Shown in pieces: positions 42,532 through 50,601 of a stretch of DNA of 64,000 nt. The DNA comes from Streptomyces buecherae (GTDB lineage: Bacteria; Actinomycetota; Actinomycetes; Streptomycetales; Streptomycetaceae): positions 5,930,501 to 5,994,500 of the forward strand of contig NZ_CP060404.1 of assembly GCF_014295035.1 (NCBI RefSeq). The letters are read 5' to 3'. Position 1 is the first letter of the stretch, and each line of letters starts with the position of its first letter. Both the position numbers and the translations under genes were made by a program. The notes beneath the pieces were generated by a model, which saw only the letters and a list, made by a program, of their open reading frames with translations, had not been told where the DNA came from and ran no database searches.

Positions 42532-44259
42532 CTACGGTACGTAGCGGGCGTCGCCCTTGACGCCGCTCGTGCTCATCATGAACTGCCAGTAAGCAGCCGA
42601 GTTTTTGTCGTTGGTGATGATCTCAAGGCCCTTTAGCTGGCTATTTTGCGGATTCCCTAAAGCGGCCCGATAGCGGGCCAACTCCGCGCCTTCCTTGGGG
42701 TAGGTGAACTCTAGGTGGAAGTCAAATTTCATCTTCCCGTCAGCGGCGATCTTCGGTGGTTTCGCTAACGCCTTATCCACTGCCTGTAGGCTGCGAAACG
42801 TCTTCGGGTTTTCACAGTTCGGCTCCTTGACATATTTGGAGTCGATTACGTATCCATCAGCCGGACGCAGTCCATCGGCCATCATGCCCTTGCCGCTGGG
42901 TCCGGTTGCCCTCTCCGGTAGCGGGAGCTCTCGTTCCGGATATCCGGCAACGCGTAACTGGTAGGCATTGGCTGGCGTGGCTGTGTCTCCTCCTCCGGCG
43001 AAGCCTCCCGGGGTAAGAGAGTTCATCCAGGTGCGGAACTGGGTCTGTTCGGACGAAGTGAGATAGCGGTGCCCTGAAGCTGGGTCTGGGGCAATCGGGT
43101 CTTTGGTGGGGACCGACGGATCGATGGGAGAGGAGGCCAGCACGAAGGGAACTCGCAATGGCACCGGCACGGGTATCGGAAACGCGGGCAGACCCCAGCC
43201 CGGGTCGTTGTCGGTGCCGGGCAGCTTCACCCGAGCCTGGGAGGTGTCCAGAGCATGTGCGACGCTGCCCAGCGCGGCGATGTGTGGGTCGCCGTTGACG
43301 GCGCTGTTGAGGCCGCCGTCATTGCCGTTGCCTCCAAACATCGGTGGGGAGGATATCTCGATTCCGAAGAGGTCGATCCTGTCCAGCTCGATTTGGCGGA
43401 TGGCATCGTCGATGTGCTCGGCGTACTTGTCACATGCCTTGGCTAGTTGGCTGCAAGCCGCAACCAGGTTTGCCATCAACGTTTCACTCTCGTTCGCTGT
43501 CTCCGGTGGTGATGCGAAACCGACGCTGCGACGAAAGTAACGGTCGAATGCCTGGGAAGCTTCTCCGCCGTGAGCGTTGTTCGCAGTCAAGGCGTAAGTT
43601 TGAGCGTCGCTCAGCATTCGTTCCAGAATGCTGGCGGCATGCCGCCAAGAGCCGGCTACGTCCCGCACTTTGTTGGCGTCGCCGCGGTATCGTTCGCCAC
43701 CGCCGGGTGCGTACTGGCGATACCAGGCGGTGTCGCCCACCACTTCTGGCAAGTCTTGCCCCAAGCCAAGGTACGAGGAGCTACAGTCCTCTCCAGGGTC
43801 GCCCATACCGGATATGAGGTCCTGCTGCTGGCCCATTAACTGGGCTGCTCTCCGGCTGTCCTCAGCGAGCAACTCGCGGGCGGTGCGCATCAGCCCGCGG
43901 CCAGTCTCGCCGAGGAAATACGTGCTTTCACCCATCTGGTCCAAAGTGGTGGTTGCCGCGGGTTTGTACACCTTGCGGAAGGCGCGCCCGGCGTCGTCGT
44001 CCCCAGCCATACCCTTCTGCTTCTCAAGCTCCGAGCCTAGGGCGATGGCCGTGTCGCGTACGCCTCTCATGACCTCGATCAGGCCGAGCGAACTGAGGAC
44101 CATATCGTGCTTCGAGATATGAAGATCCGGTGTCGCGCTGCCGGGAGGGCGCCCGATGGGGCCACGTCCCCCGGTTCCGTCGTCCAGGCTGTTGATGCGC
44201 ACGGACGCCGACTCCTTCGCCGCGGACATGCACTGCGCCCATTCCCTGTCGAACGACAT
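42532..44259 (-). CDS. Polymorphic toxin with restriction-endonuclease-fold C-terminus
   Basis: 575 residues. The N-terminal ~300 residues are helical (SFDREWAQCMSAAKESASVRINS, RDTAIALGSELEKQ, SWRHAASILERMLSDAQTYAL, DKYAEHIDDAIRQIELDRIDL), WXG100/LXG-like delivery modules of type VII-secreted toxins. A Pro-rich linker (PAFPIPVPVPLRVPFV) follows. The last ~130 residues hold a PD-(D/E)xK-like site, MADGLRPADGYVIDSKYVKEP (Asp...Asp-Ser-Lys), as in Tox-REase nuclease domains. The start ATG has GGGGGG upstream. GC content drops visibly and rarer codons appear (TTT, ATA, CTA), indicating transfer. Probably a contact-dependent DNase toxin paired with the gene downstream; no secretion genes are nearby. 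Confidence 0.82.
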   Translation of the reverse strand: MSFDREWAQCMSAAKESASVRINSLDDGTGGRGPIGRPPGSATPDLHISKHDMVLSSLGLIEVMRGVRDTAIALGSELEKQKGMAGDDDAGRAFRKVYKPAATTTLDQMGESTYFLGETGRGLMRTARELLAEDSRRAAQLMGQQQDLISGMGDPGEDCSSSYLGLGQDLPEVVGDTAWYRQYAPGGGERYRGDANKVRDVAGSWRHAASILERMLSDAQTYALTANNAHGGEASQAFDRYFRRSVGFASPPETANESETLMANLVAACSQLAKACDKYAEHIDDAIRQIELDRIDLFGIEISSPPMFGGNGNDGGLNSAVNGDPHIAALGSVAHALDTSQARVKLPGTDNDPGWGLPAFPIPVPVPLRVPFVLASSPIDPSVPTKDPIAPDPASGHRYLTSSEQTQFRTWMNSLTPGGFAGGGDTATPANAYQLRVAGYPERELPLPERATGPSGKGMMADGLRPADGYVIDSKYVKEPNCENPKTFRSLQAVDKALAKPPKIAADGKMKFDFHLEFTYPKEGAELARYRAALGNPQNSQLKGLEIITNDKNSAAYWQFMMSTSGVKGDARYVP

Positions 44260-44383
44260 TCGTCCCCCCAACTAGGCCGCCGTCAAAGAGATTTGACACT
44301 AGCGGCCATGTCGCGGCTGCGTCTATCGCGTCAGCGGTTGTGACTATTCCTGTCGTTGAGTGGCTGGTGGAACGAGGAACGGG

Positions 44384-44506
44384 CGTGGCTGGATGCTCCG
44401 GGGAACTCCTGGCCGGTGTGAGGAGCGACACTACGCACGAGGCGCCCCGAGCGAGCCAGCCGGCCAGGCTGTGGCTGTCGGGGCGCCTTGCGCACTGGCT
44501 GGCCGG
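44384..44506 (-). repeat. Copy B of the ~110-bp direct repeat, with terminator
   Basis: Counterpart of 41955-42058, directly after the DUF397 stop. It contains a perfect 11-bp stem AGGCGCCCCGA (44440-44450) / TCGGGGCGCCT (44478-44488), a good terminator for the XRE-DUF397 operon. The 124 bp between the toxin start and this copy carry the toxin promoter. Confidence 0.8.
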
Positions 44507-44725
44507 TTAGCCGGTGAAGTCGCCAGCCTTGACGGCGGTGATGAACGCGCTCCAGGCGGCCGGCTCGAAGGTGAGGGCTGGGCCGTGGGGGTCCTTGCTG
44601 TCGCGGACGGGGACGGCCCCGGTGGTGGCCGCCTGTGTGGGGGCCCATTCGACGCAGGCGTTCGCCTCGACGCCGCTGTACGAGGACTTCGCCCAGCCAT
44701 CGAGCTGGGAGGAGTTGGAGATCAT
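44507..44725 (-). CDS. DUF397 domain protein
   Basis: 72 residues: WAKSSYSGVEANACVEWAPT, GAVPVRDSKDPHGPALTFEPAAWSAFITAVKAGDF, the hallmark DUF397 motifs (KSSYSG, V-RDSK-P, F-W--F). It is encoded with and overlapping the XRE gene upstream (44722-44725, ATGA). In streptomycetes such pairs act as antagonist-type partners of Scr1/WhiJ-like regulators. Confidence 0.95.
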   Translation of the reverse strand: MISNSSQLDGWAKSSYSGVEANACVEWAPTQAATTGAVPVRDSKDPHGPALTFEPAAWSAFITAVKAGDFTG

Positions 44726-45582
44726 CGTTCGTACTCCTTCAAGTAGGTGCGGATCAGTGCCAAGGACGCGGGCTGAGGTAGCGCCTGAGCGCGTGCTTTG
44801 TCGAAACGCTGCTCCAGGTCGACGAGGTCGCGAGGTGTGTCGATCACTACCCCGGTACCAAAGCTTTCCACGAGGCTGGTCTTCCGAGAGCCGTCCTTCA
44901 TGGTGAGCAGGGTCACGCTGCCTCCGGGGAAGGGATGCAACCCCCCGTCAAATGGCAGTACCTGGACCTCCGTGTACGGCTCCTGCGCGTATTGCAGGAG
45001 CCGTTTCATTTGGTTCGCCATTACGCTTTTGCTGGCGACCGACCGGCGAAGTGCCGCTTCATCGAAGATGGCCCAGAAGAAGGGTGGAGCGTCGCGTTCG
45101 AACATTTTCTGTCTTTCGAGCCGTGACTGAACACGTAGGTCGACCTCGTTAGCGAGGTCGGTAGGCAAGCTGGTCCTGAGTAGTTCCCGCGCGTAATCCT
45201 TTGTTTGCAGGAGCCCCGGGATGATCGAGCTTGTGAAGACCTCGATGCGCGCTGCACGCGACTCTTGGTCGATGAAGTTCTGTGAGTAGGCGGCGACCAA
45301 GGCTTCTTCGGCCATCGACCGCAGGTCCGCAAACAGCCCGAGCGTCCCAAAGTGTTCGTCCAAGGCGCGCGCGAGGGCTTCGGACGGCAACTGCTCATCG
45401 CGTTCGACGCGCGAGATGTACGAGCCCGGGTAGCCGATCGCATCGGCGAGTGCTCGCTGCGACAGGTTTCCGGCTGTCCGTCGTCGTCTGAGCTGCCGGC
45501 CGATCAGTGCTCTAGGGGTCGTCTTGTGGTCGTCCTCGTGCAACTCCACCCCTCGGCCCACCCTTCGTCTCTTTAGCCCCAT
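44722..45582 (-). CDS. XRE regulator with DUF5753 (Scr1/WhiJ-like)
   Basis: 286 residues. HTH at ~28-80: LIGRQLRRRRTAGNLSQRALADAIGYPGSYISRVERDEQLPS. The DUF5753 domain follows: ARIEVFTSSIIPGLLQTKDYARELLRTSLPTD, VQSRLERQKMF, PPFFWAIFDEAALRRSV, QPYTEVQVLPFDGGLHPFPGGSVTLLTM, GTGVVIDTPRDLVDLEQRFDKARAQAL. Together with the overlapping DUF397 gene it forms the regulator/partner module that can control a neighbouring locus, either the toxin pair downstream or the divergent hypothetical operon. Confidence 0.93.
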   Translation of the reverse strand: MGLKRRRVGRGVELHEDDHKTTPRALIGRQLRRRRTAGNLSQRALADAIGYPGSYISRVERDEQLPSEALARALDEHFGTLGLFADLRSMAEEALVAAYSQNFIDQESRAARIEVFTSSIIPGLLQTKDYARELLRTSLPTDLANEVDLRVQSRLERQKMFERDAPPFFWAIFDEAALRRSVASKSVMANQMKRLLQYAQEPYTEVQVLPFDGGLHPFPGGSVTLLTMKDGSRKTSLVESFGTGVVIDTPRDLVDLEQRFDKARAQALPQPASLALIRTYLKEYER

Positions 45583-45649
45583 ACCAAGCGGCAGTTGGTC
45601 TCATGTCCAGCGTGGACCTTAAGGCATGACGCGGCAACGCTGTAAGCGA

Positions 45650-45670
45650 ACGATCGCAATCCGTGATCGT
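45650..45670. promoter_or_regulatory. Inverted repeat in the divergent XRE/hypothetical promoter
   Basis: ACGATC (45650-45655) and GATCGT (45665-45670) flank 9 bp, midway between the divergent genes; candidate operator for the XRE protein. Confidence 0.45.
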
Positions 45671-45694
45671 CTGGTATGGCAGCAAGGACCGCGC

Positions 45695-45886
45695 ATGAAA
45701 CACACCATGACCATCAAGGTCTACCGCCAACGCCCCGGCGAAGAGCCGGTCCCCCTCGCCGCGCCGACGACCATCCGTGTGGACCCCGAGGCCATGACGC
45801 AAGGCGAGTGGGAGGCGCGGTTCTGCTCCACCGCCTGGGGGCCGTGCCGTTGCCCGCGCCACCGCGCGGCGGTGGCCGATGGGTGA
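45695..45886 (+). CDS. Small hypothetical protein with Cys/His cluster
   Basis: 63 residues, MKHTMTIKVYRQRPGEEPVPL ... TIRVDPEAMTQGEWEARFCSTAWGPCRCPRHRAAV. The C-x7-C-x-C-x2-H cluster could bind zinc. AAGGAC precedes the ATG. First gene of a three-gene overlapping operon divergent from the XRE regulator. Family not recognised. Confidence 0.7.
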   Translation: MKHTMTIKVYRQRPGEEPVPLAAPTTIRVDPEAMTQGEWEARFCSTAWGPCRCPRHRAAVADG

Positions 45887-46262
45887 GGTCGATCCGCGAG
45901 TCCGGGTGCTGACCGGGCAGCACACCGTACGGACCGTCTCCGGTGCCGTGTTGCGGTTCTTCCTCGCCGACGCGGTGCCGCTCGATCCCGCTGCGGCGCG
46001 GTGGAAGCCTGTCGCGGACGTCGAGTTCCAACTCGCGTACGAGGCGTCGCTGTTCGCGAAGGAGTCGAACGGCTCTGCCGCGCTCCGTCCCAACACCCAG
46101 CGCGTGCAGCTCACGCTCGACGCCCTCGCCGGGCCCGGCAGTTTCTTCTGGTCGGACGGGGACGCCGAGGCCGGCGTCATGACCACCAACGGCAAGACGC
46201 CCGACGCGTGCGGGATCGTGCCCGCCGCCCTGCCCGCGCACGCCTCGGGAGGTGCCTCGTGA
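45879..46262 (+). CDS. Hypothetical protein, operon gene 2
   Basis: 127 residues, no signal or membrane segment, not recognised. It contains VRTVSGAVLRFFLADAVPLDP, KPVADVEFQLAYEASLFAKESNGSAALRPNTQRVQLTLDAL and SFFWSDGDAEAGVMTTNGKTPDACGIVP. It overlaps the first gene by eight bases and the third by four, so translation is coupled and the three products probably act together. Confidence 0.7.
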   Translation: MGEVDPRVRVLTGQHTVRTVSGAVLRFFLADAVPLDPAAARWKPVADVEFQLAYEASLFAKESNGSAALRPNTQRVQLTLDALAGPGSFFWSDGDAEAGVMTTNGKTPDACGIVPAALPAHASGGAS

Positions 46263-46720
46263 GCACGCACGGCGTACGCGTCACCCTGCTGGTGTGGAAG
46301 CCGGTCAACGCCGACGCGCCCGGCGATGTGGCGGCCGGCTGGCCGCAGGTGCTCCAGGTGCGGGACGGGGCGGGCCCGTGGCAGGCGCCGAGCGTCGTAC
46401 TGCGGGGCGGGGAGTTGGTGATGGGCGCGGCCGAGCGGGTGGCGCACGCCCTCGGCCTCACCCTGCCGAACGTGCACCGGGTGCTCGCCGTCGACCAGCG
46501 GCTCGCCACGCGCGGGCGGCCCGGCGAAGTGGTGCTGGTCGTGGACGGGGGATGGGTGGCGGGCGAGGACGCGGAGGTGACCGGCGGCGCCAACTCCTGT
46601 GCGCATCCGGGGCGGCATCGGCGGCGTTGGGCGGATGCGGACGCGCTGGCCGACGACCGGGAACTGGTCGTCGCCCTCGGCGCGGCCGTGGCCAAGCTCC
46701 CGCCGTTCGTCCTGGGCTAG
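46259..46720 (+). CDS. Hypothetical protein, possibly degenerate Nudix fold
   Basis: 153 residues. VTLLVWKPVNADAPGDVAAGWPQVLQVRDGAGPWQAPSVVLRGGELVMGAAERVAHALGLTLPNVHRVLAVDQRL follows the order of a Nudix domain (beta strands, GG-x-E...helix...LGL), but the catalytic REx2EE is absent, so any relation is remote. VVLVVDGGWVAGEDAEVTGG follows. The GTG start overlaps the preceding stop. Third gene of the operon. Confidence 0.65.
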   Translation: MSTHGVRVTLLVWKPVNADAPGDVAAGWPQVLQVRDGAGPWQAPSVVLRGGELVMGAAERVAHALGLTLPNVHRVLAVDQRLATRGRPGEVVLVVDGGWVAGEDAEVTGGANSCAHPGRHRRRWADADALADDRELVVALGAAVAKLPPFVLG

Positions 46721-47288
46721 GAAGCGCCGCCGAGGTGTGGCGAGCCGGCGCGGGCGGGTGCCTGCCCGTGCCGGGTAGGGGTGGTGTCGCAATGCATGAG
46801 GACATATGCGCCAACAAGCATGCATGGCGCGATAGTTCGTAGGCGGGCGCTCAGGCTCCGTGATTCGATGCGACGGCGCGACAGGAAGTCCCCATAAATG
46901 GCGATCTCTACGGGGTGCCCGAAAGCGGCCCGGGGCGAATGCGGCGACGTGCGTGGGGCATCCGCCCACACTCTGTGCCCCTCTATCTGTTCCGGGGCCG
47001 CCGCACCTCTCGATTGAACGGCGCGTTCCGTACCTGAGGCGAAGACTGGCGTGCGTTCCGCATTCCTCTCCAGCCATCGGCGTCACTTCCCGCTTTCGGC
47101 GAGCACGCGCAGTATCCGCCGTTTTCCCGCGTGGTGAGCGTCGAGGCGAGGAGAGCACAACCGGTCAGTGCGCCCACCTCTGTGGCCGTACGCCGTACCT
47201 CGGCGAGCCGATCAGTGTGGTGAACGACAGCACGTGCGCGGAAATGCAGGAAGCAGGAATTCAGGCATACGAACGGAATGAGACGGAC
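46721..47288. other. 568-bp intergenic region, no gene seen
   Basis: Somewhat lower GC than its surroundings. Frames through it lack start signals. It carries the promoter of the I36-type inhibitor gene, most likely in its last 150 bp. Confidence 0.5.
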
Positions 47289-47705
47289 ATGAAGAAGAAG
47301 CTTCGCCTGCTCGCTCTGGGGATCTCCGGTATGACTGCCATGGGTATGACGTTGGCCGGGGTTCCCGCCTCGGCCGCTCCCAAGGCGGTAACGACGGGGG
47401 GATGCCAGGACAAGCACATCTGCCTGTACTACAACTCGGACCTCAAGGGAGCAATGTTCCAGCACCGCTACAACATCAGCAATTACGCGGGGTACGTGTT
47501 CACGGCCAGCGACGCCGGCAGTGCCGGCGCCGGTCAGCCCGTGAAGAACAACGTGGCTTCAGCGGATAACGCGGATGCGGGAAACGGGATCAGGATCTAC
47601 GTGAACAGTAACTACGTGGGGGACTGGGACGGCGTCCCGCCTTGGACCTGGAGGAATCTCGACGTGGCCAAGAACAACAACGCGTCAGGCAAGTGGGACC
47701 ACTGA
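47289..47705 (+). CDS. Secreted peptidase inhibitor I36 / beta-gamma-crystallin-like protein
   Basis: 138 residues. Signal peptide MKKKLRLLALGISGMTAMGMTLAGVPASAA, then GGCQDKHICLYYNSDLKGAMFQHRYNISNYAGYVFTASDAG, a crystallin-like Greek-key motif (C-x4-ICLYYNSD) used by I36 inhibitors such as SMPI, and VKNNVASADNADAGNGIRIYVNSNYVGDWDGVPPWTWRNLD. Two Cys could form a disulfide. Extracellular, probably inhibits a metalloprotease or acts as a small stress protein. An ATG 45 bp upstream is in frame but would spoil the signal peptide. Confidence 0.87.
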   Translation: MKKKLRLLALGISGMTAMGMTLAGVPASAAPKAVTTGGCQDKHICLYYNSDLKGAMFQHRYNISNYAGYVFTASDAGSAGAGQPVKNNVASADNADAGNGIRIYVNSNYVGDWDGVPPWTWRNLDVAKNNNASGKWDH

Positions 47706-47721
47706 TTTCGAGTGTGGCTTT

Positions 47722-47750
47722 GTGCCCTGCCCGTCCGTCGGGCGGGGCAC
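47722..47750 (+). terminator. Hairpin terminator
   Basis: GTGCCCTGCCCG pairs with CGGGCGGGGCAC (one G-U) around a 5-nt loop, followed by CTTCTATT; directly after the inhibitor gene. Confidence 0.85.
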
Positions 47751-47786
47751 CTTCTATTGCTCTGAGAGATCGAGGTGGTCGCCCAC

Positions 47787-48725
47787 ATGCGAGCCCATAT
47801 CCGGACAGCCTCCGCGCTGTTCCTGACGGCAACCGTGGCGACGGTCGGGTGTTCCGTCGATGCCACTCCTTCTGTCGATTCGCCCCCCTCCGTCAACAGC
47901 TCCGCGATTCCCGTGATCACGAAACCCGAGGACCGCCCCCTGCCCGCGGAGGCGTATGTGCTGACCAACCGGGAGGAGGACACTTTCGCGCGGGCCCGAC
48001 ATGTTCTGATCACACGGTGCATGGCTGGCTTCGGGTTCCGTTACGACCCTCCGCCCAAGCCCGGCTTTCGCCCACGTAACCGGACGCAGTACCGCTACGG
48101 CGTCAGCGATCCGAAAGTGACCGCGATGCACGGTTTCGCCCCACCGGGAAGCCCCCGTGGTGGAAAGCCGGAGCGCGAGACGCCGTCTCTTCCGGCTCGC
48201 ATGTCCCTCGTGCTCAGCGGTACCGATGACCCCAAGGTCATGCCGGGTTCCGTCGAGGCGAAGGGTGGCCAGCGGATCAACGGGCGCACCGTTCCCAACG
48301 GTGGCTGCTTCGGGCGGGCGATGGACGCGCTCAAGGCTCGGGACGGTGACGGAGGCGGCGACGCCGAGTTGGCCAGACGCATCACCGCCAGGAGTTTCGA
48401 CCGCTCGCGGCGCGACCCCCGGGTGCAGGAGGTCTTCACGCGCTGGTCCCGTTGCATGCGCGACCGGGGGTTCTCGTACGCCGATCCGGTCGCGGCCAGC
48501 AACGATCCCGCGTGGCGCACACCGACTCCGTCGGCGACGGAACGGCGCGCCGCGACGGCGGACGCGGTGTGCAAGCGGCAGGAGAACGTGATCGGCGTCT
48601 GGTGGACGGTCGAAGCCGCGTACCAGCAGCGCGAGATCGACCGACACCGCGGTGAACTGGCCGATATCCGAACGACGATCGACGAGCGCCAGCGCCTGGC
48701 CAAGGCGGCGGTGGCGGGCCGCTAG
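47787..48725 (+). CDS. Lipoprotein of unknown function
   Basis: 312 residues. The signal sequence MRAHIRTASALFLTATVATVGC ends in a lipobox (ATVGC), so it should be lipid-anchored outside the membrane. The mature part is basic, with ITRCMAGFGFRYDPPPKPGFRPRNRTQYRYGVSDP, GGCFGRAMDAL, TRWSRCMRDRGFSYADPVAA and DAVCKRQENVIGVWWTVEAAYQQREIDRHRGELADI. Paired R-C-M motifs spaced by a helix recur in streptomycete lipoproteins of unknown role. GTG at 47775 is an alternative start. Monocistronic. Confidence 0.82.
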   Translation: MRAHIRTASALFLTATVATVGCSVDATPSVDSPPSVNSSAIPVITKPEDRPLPAEAYVLTNREEDTFARARHVLITRCMAGFGFRYDPPPKPGFRPRNRTQYRYGVSDPKVTAMHGFAPPGSPRGGKPERETPSLPARMSLVLSGTDDPKVMPGSVEAKGGQRINGRTVPNGGCFGRAMDALKARDGDGGGDAELARRITARSFDRSRRDPRVQEVFTRWSRCMRDRGFSYADPVAASNDPAWRTPTPSATERRAATADAVCKRQENVIGVWWTVEAAYQQREIDRHRGELADIRTTIDERQRLAKAAVAGR

Positions 48726-49117
48726 GGATCGCCACCGCTCCACTCCACTCCACTCCGCGCCTGACCGGGCCGGCGAGCGCCGGTCGGCCCGGGCGCCCGG
48801 CCCCGTGGCCCGGGCGGCGGCCCCCGTGCGCGCCCCGGCGCCGCTCTCGCGTGTCCCGTACAGACGGTGTGGTGCGACCCGTACGCGGTGCGGCGCGGCC
48901 CGCGCGACTGGTCGTGCCCGCCCCGTACGGCCCTACCGCGCACCCCCGCCGGTGCAGCGGTCGGACGCGGCGTTGCCGGTCAGGGGGGCTCGTCCGGGTG
49001 ACGGCCCGTGTTGGCGGTCTCGCGCGCGGCGTTAGGGGAGTGCCACCGACGCCCGCGTGGGGTCGGTACCGGCGCGGAGGTCGGTCCCAGCGGACGGACT
49101 GTACGAAAGGCTGCCCC
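48726..49117. other. 392-bp spacer, no gene seen
   Basis: Contains a short CCACT triplication (about 48738) and GC-rich filler. The promoter of the cupredoxin gene should lie in its last third. Confidence 0.5.
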
Positions 49118-49531
49118 ATGAAACGCCCCGCCGCTCCTCACCTCAGCCTCTACCGTCTCTTCACCGCCCTGGTGGCGGCGCTCTCGCTCGGCGTGCTCCT
49201 GCCGGGCCCGGCGACGGCCGTGGCCGGCGTACCCGTCGCGCCCGGCACAACCGCCGCGCCCGACGCGGCCCAGCGGTCCGCCGCCGAGGTGATCGTGATC
49301 ATCGAGGACAACCGGTTCGTGCCGCAGACCGTCACCGTCAGACCCGGCGACACGGTGCGCTGGACCAACAACGACCGCTTCGGTCACACCGTCACCTCCG
49401 ACGGCCCCGGCTGGGACAGCGGGGTCCTCACCCCCGGCCAGAGCTTCCGCCGGGTGTTCCCGGCGCGCGGCATGTTCCGCTACCACGACCGGCTCAACCC
49501 GATGATCACCGGCGTTGTCGTCGTCCGGTAA
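49118..49531 (+). CDS. Secreted cupredoxin-fold protein lacking the copper Cys
   Basis: 137 residues. Signal peptide (LYRLFTALVAALSLGVLLPGPATAVA) and a plastocyanin-like domain: VIVIIEDNRFVPQTVTVRPGDTVRWTNNDRFGHTVTSDGPGWDSGVLTPGQSFRRVFPARGMFRYHDRLNPMITGVVVV. The first ligand His (GHTVTS) is present, but the usual C-x2-H-P-x-M near the end reads YHDRLNPM: Cys and second His are replaced, leaving Met. It probably does not form a type 1 copper site. AAAGG precedes the ATG. Confidence 0.85.
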   Translation: MKRPAAPHLSLYRLFTALVAALSLGVLLPGPATAVAGVPVAPGTTAAPDAAQRSAAEVIVIIEDNRFVPQTVTVRPGDTVRWTNNDRFGHTVTSDGPGWDSGVLTPGQSFRRVFPARGMFRYHDRLNPMITGVVVVR

Positions 49532-49668
49532 TCCCCGACAGTCCCTTGGCCCTCGCTGCCCGGCCCGGTGCTCGCTGGGCCGAGCAGCGAGGTGATCGAG
49601 CACCGTCGCCGGGTGGGAGTGAAGATGTGGTCGGGCTCACAAACCGCTCAGCGAGCAGTGCAACCTTT

Positions 49669-49686
49669 CCGGCGACTTTCGTGTCT
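49669..49686 (+). promoter_or_regulatory. Possible ECF-sigma promoter
   Basis: TGCAACC and the downstream GTGTCT resemble ECF-type -35/-10 elements (GCAAC / CGTCT) about 60 bp before the next gene. The spacing is short and the call tentative. Confidence 0.3.
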
Positions 49687-49746
49687 CTCCTAGTAACGCC
49701 ACATAGGCGGGCTAATTGCCGCAAATCCGACACAGGGGTGATCGAC

Positions 49747-50271
49747 ATGTCGCACACTTCGCACACCGCGCACGGCTCGCGTACCTCGCACCGCACCAGG
49801 CGGCCGGCGCTGCTCGCCGCCACCTGCGTGACCGCCGTCGGGCTCGGGCTCGGCCTCGCCGCCGTGCCCGTGGCGGCTGCCGGACAGTCGGGCTCCGGTT
49901 CGGAAGCCGGCTCCGGGTCCGGGACGACCGGCCGCCAGTACGACGCCAAGGAGGTGCACCACTTCCTCAAGGGCTTCTACGGCAACCACGGCCCGAGCGC
50001 CTGGGAGCGGGAACACCTGGTGACCGAGGAACTCAAGGAGAAGGCCGCCCAGACGCCGGAGTACGACCTGCTGCTCTGCGCCCAGAACACCCCCGAGGCC
50101 ATCGACATCGGACCGGTCACCACGGCCCAGTCGGCGGGCGTGGGGTGGGCGCCGGTGACGACCCACTGGGGCAAGGGGCAGGACACCCAGGTCTTCACCG
50201 CGTACGTCGGGCTCGACGCCAGCAAGCCGATGAAGCTGATGGACATCAGTTGCGAAGCCCCCAACGGGTGA
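49747..50271 (+). CDS. Secreted hypothetical protein
   Basis: 174 residues. The N-terminal region has Arg, then RRPALLAATCVTAVGLGLGLAAVPVAAAG (signal peptide), a Ser/Gly linker, and a ~115-residue globular domain: YDAKEVHHFLKGFYGNHGPSAWEREHLVTEELKEKAAQTPEYDLLLCAQNTPEAIDIGPVTTAQSAGVGWAPVTTHWGKGQDTQVFTAYVGLDASKPMKLMDISC. Two Cys may pair. It resembles small secreted DUF3828-like proteins only vaguely. The ATG has AGGGG 9-10 bases upstream. It is monocistronic, and the CRISPR remnant follows. Confidence 0.78.
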   Translation: MSHTSHTAHGSRTSHRTRRPALLAATCVTAVGLGLGLAAVPVAAAGQSGSGSEAGSGSGTTGRQYDAKEVHHFLKGFYGNHGPSAWEREHLVTEELKEKAAQTPEYDLLLCAQNTPEAIDIGPVTTAQSAGVGWAPVTTHWGKGQDTQVFTAYVGLDASKPMKLMDISCEAPNG

Positions 50272-50328
50272 TCGCCTGCGGCGCGCCTCGGGTGGGTGGC
50301 TCGCCCTGTGGTGGGCCACCTGCCTGTG

Positions 50329-50601
50329 GGGGGCATCCCCGCGCGCGCGGGGACCAGATCGTCTCGCCCGGTGCCACGACCACTTCACCGGGACCATCCC
50401 CGCGCGCGGGGGACCAGAACTTGACGCTGGTGTCGGTGAAGCCACCGAGGGGACCATCCCCGCACGCGCGGCCGACCAGGTGCCGCCGGCGTGTTCCAGC
50501 ACGCGGGCGAAGGGACCATCCCCGCGCGCGCGGGGACCAGAGCTGTCCGGGCAGCACGGAGGTCGTAACGCAGGGACCATCCCCGCGCGCGCGGGGACCA
50601 G
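50329..50601 (-). CRISPR. Orphan type I-E CRISPR array: 5 repeats, 4 spacers
   Basis: Repeats (29 nt, on the minus strand CTGGTCCCCGCGC...GGGGATGGTCCC, the type I-E form) lie at 50329-50357, 50390-50417, 50450-50479, 50512-50540 and 50573-50601. Spacers at 50358-50389, 50418-50449, 50480-50511 and 50541-50572 are each exactly 32 nt. The two repeats nearest the right end are identical. The leftmost has two mismatches, the second has lost a base and the third has an extra base plus substitutions. Decay is therefore at the left, the leader-distal end, if the array is read on the minus strand. Confidence 0.95.

Noticed and set aside
50272..50328. Extra CRISPR repeat left of 50329
   Set aside because: The G-rich sequence there does not align to the repeat beyond a few bases.
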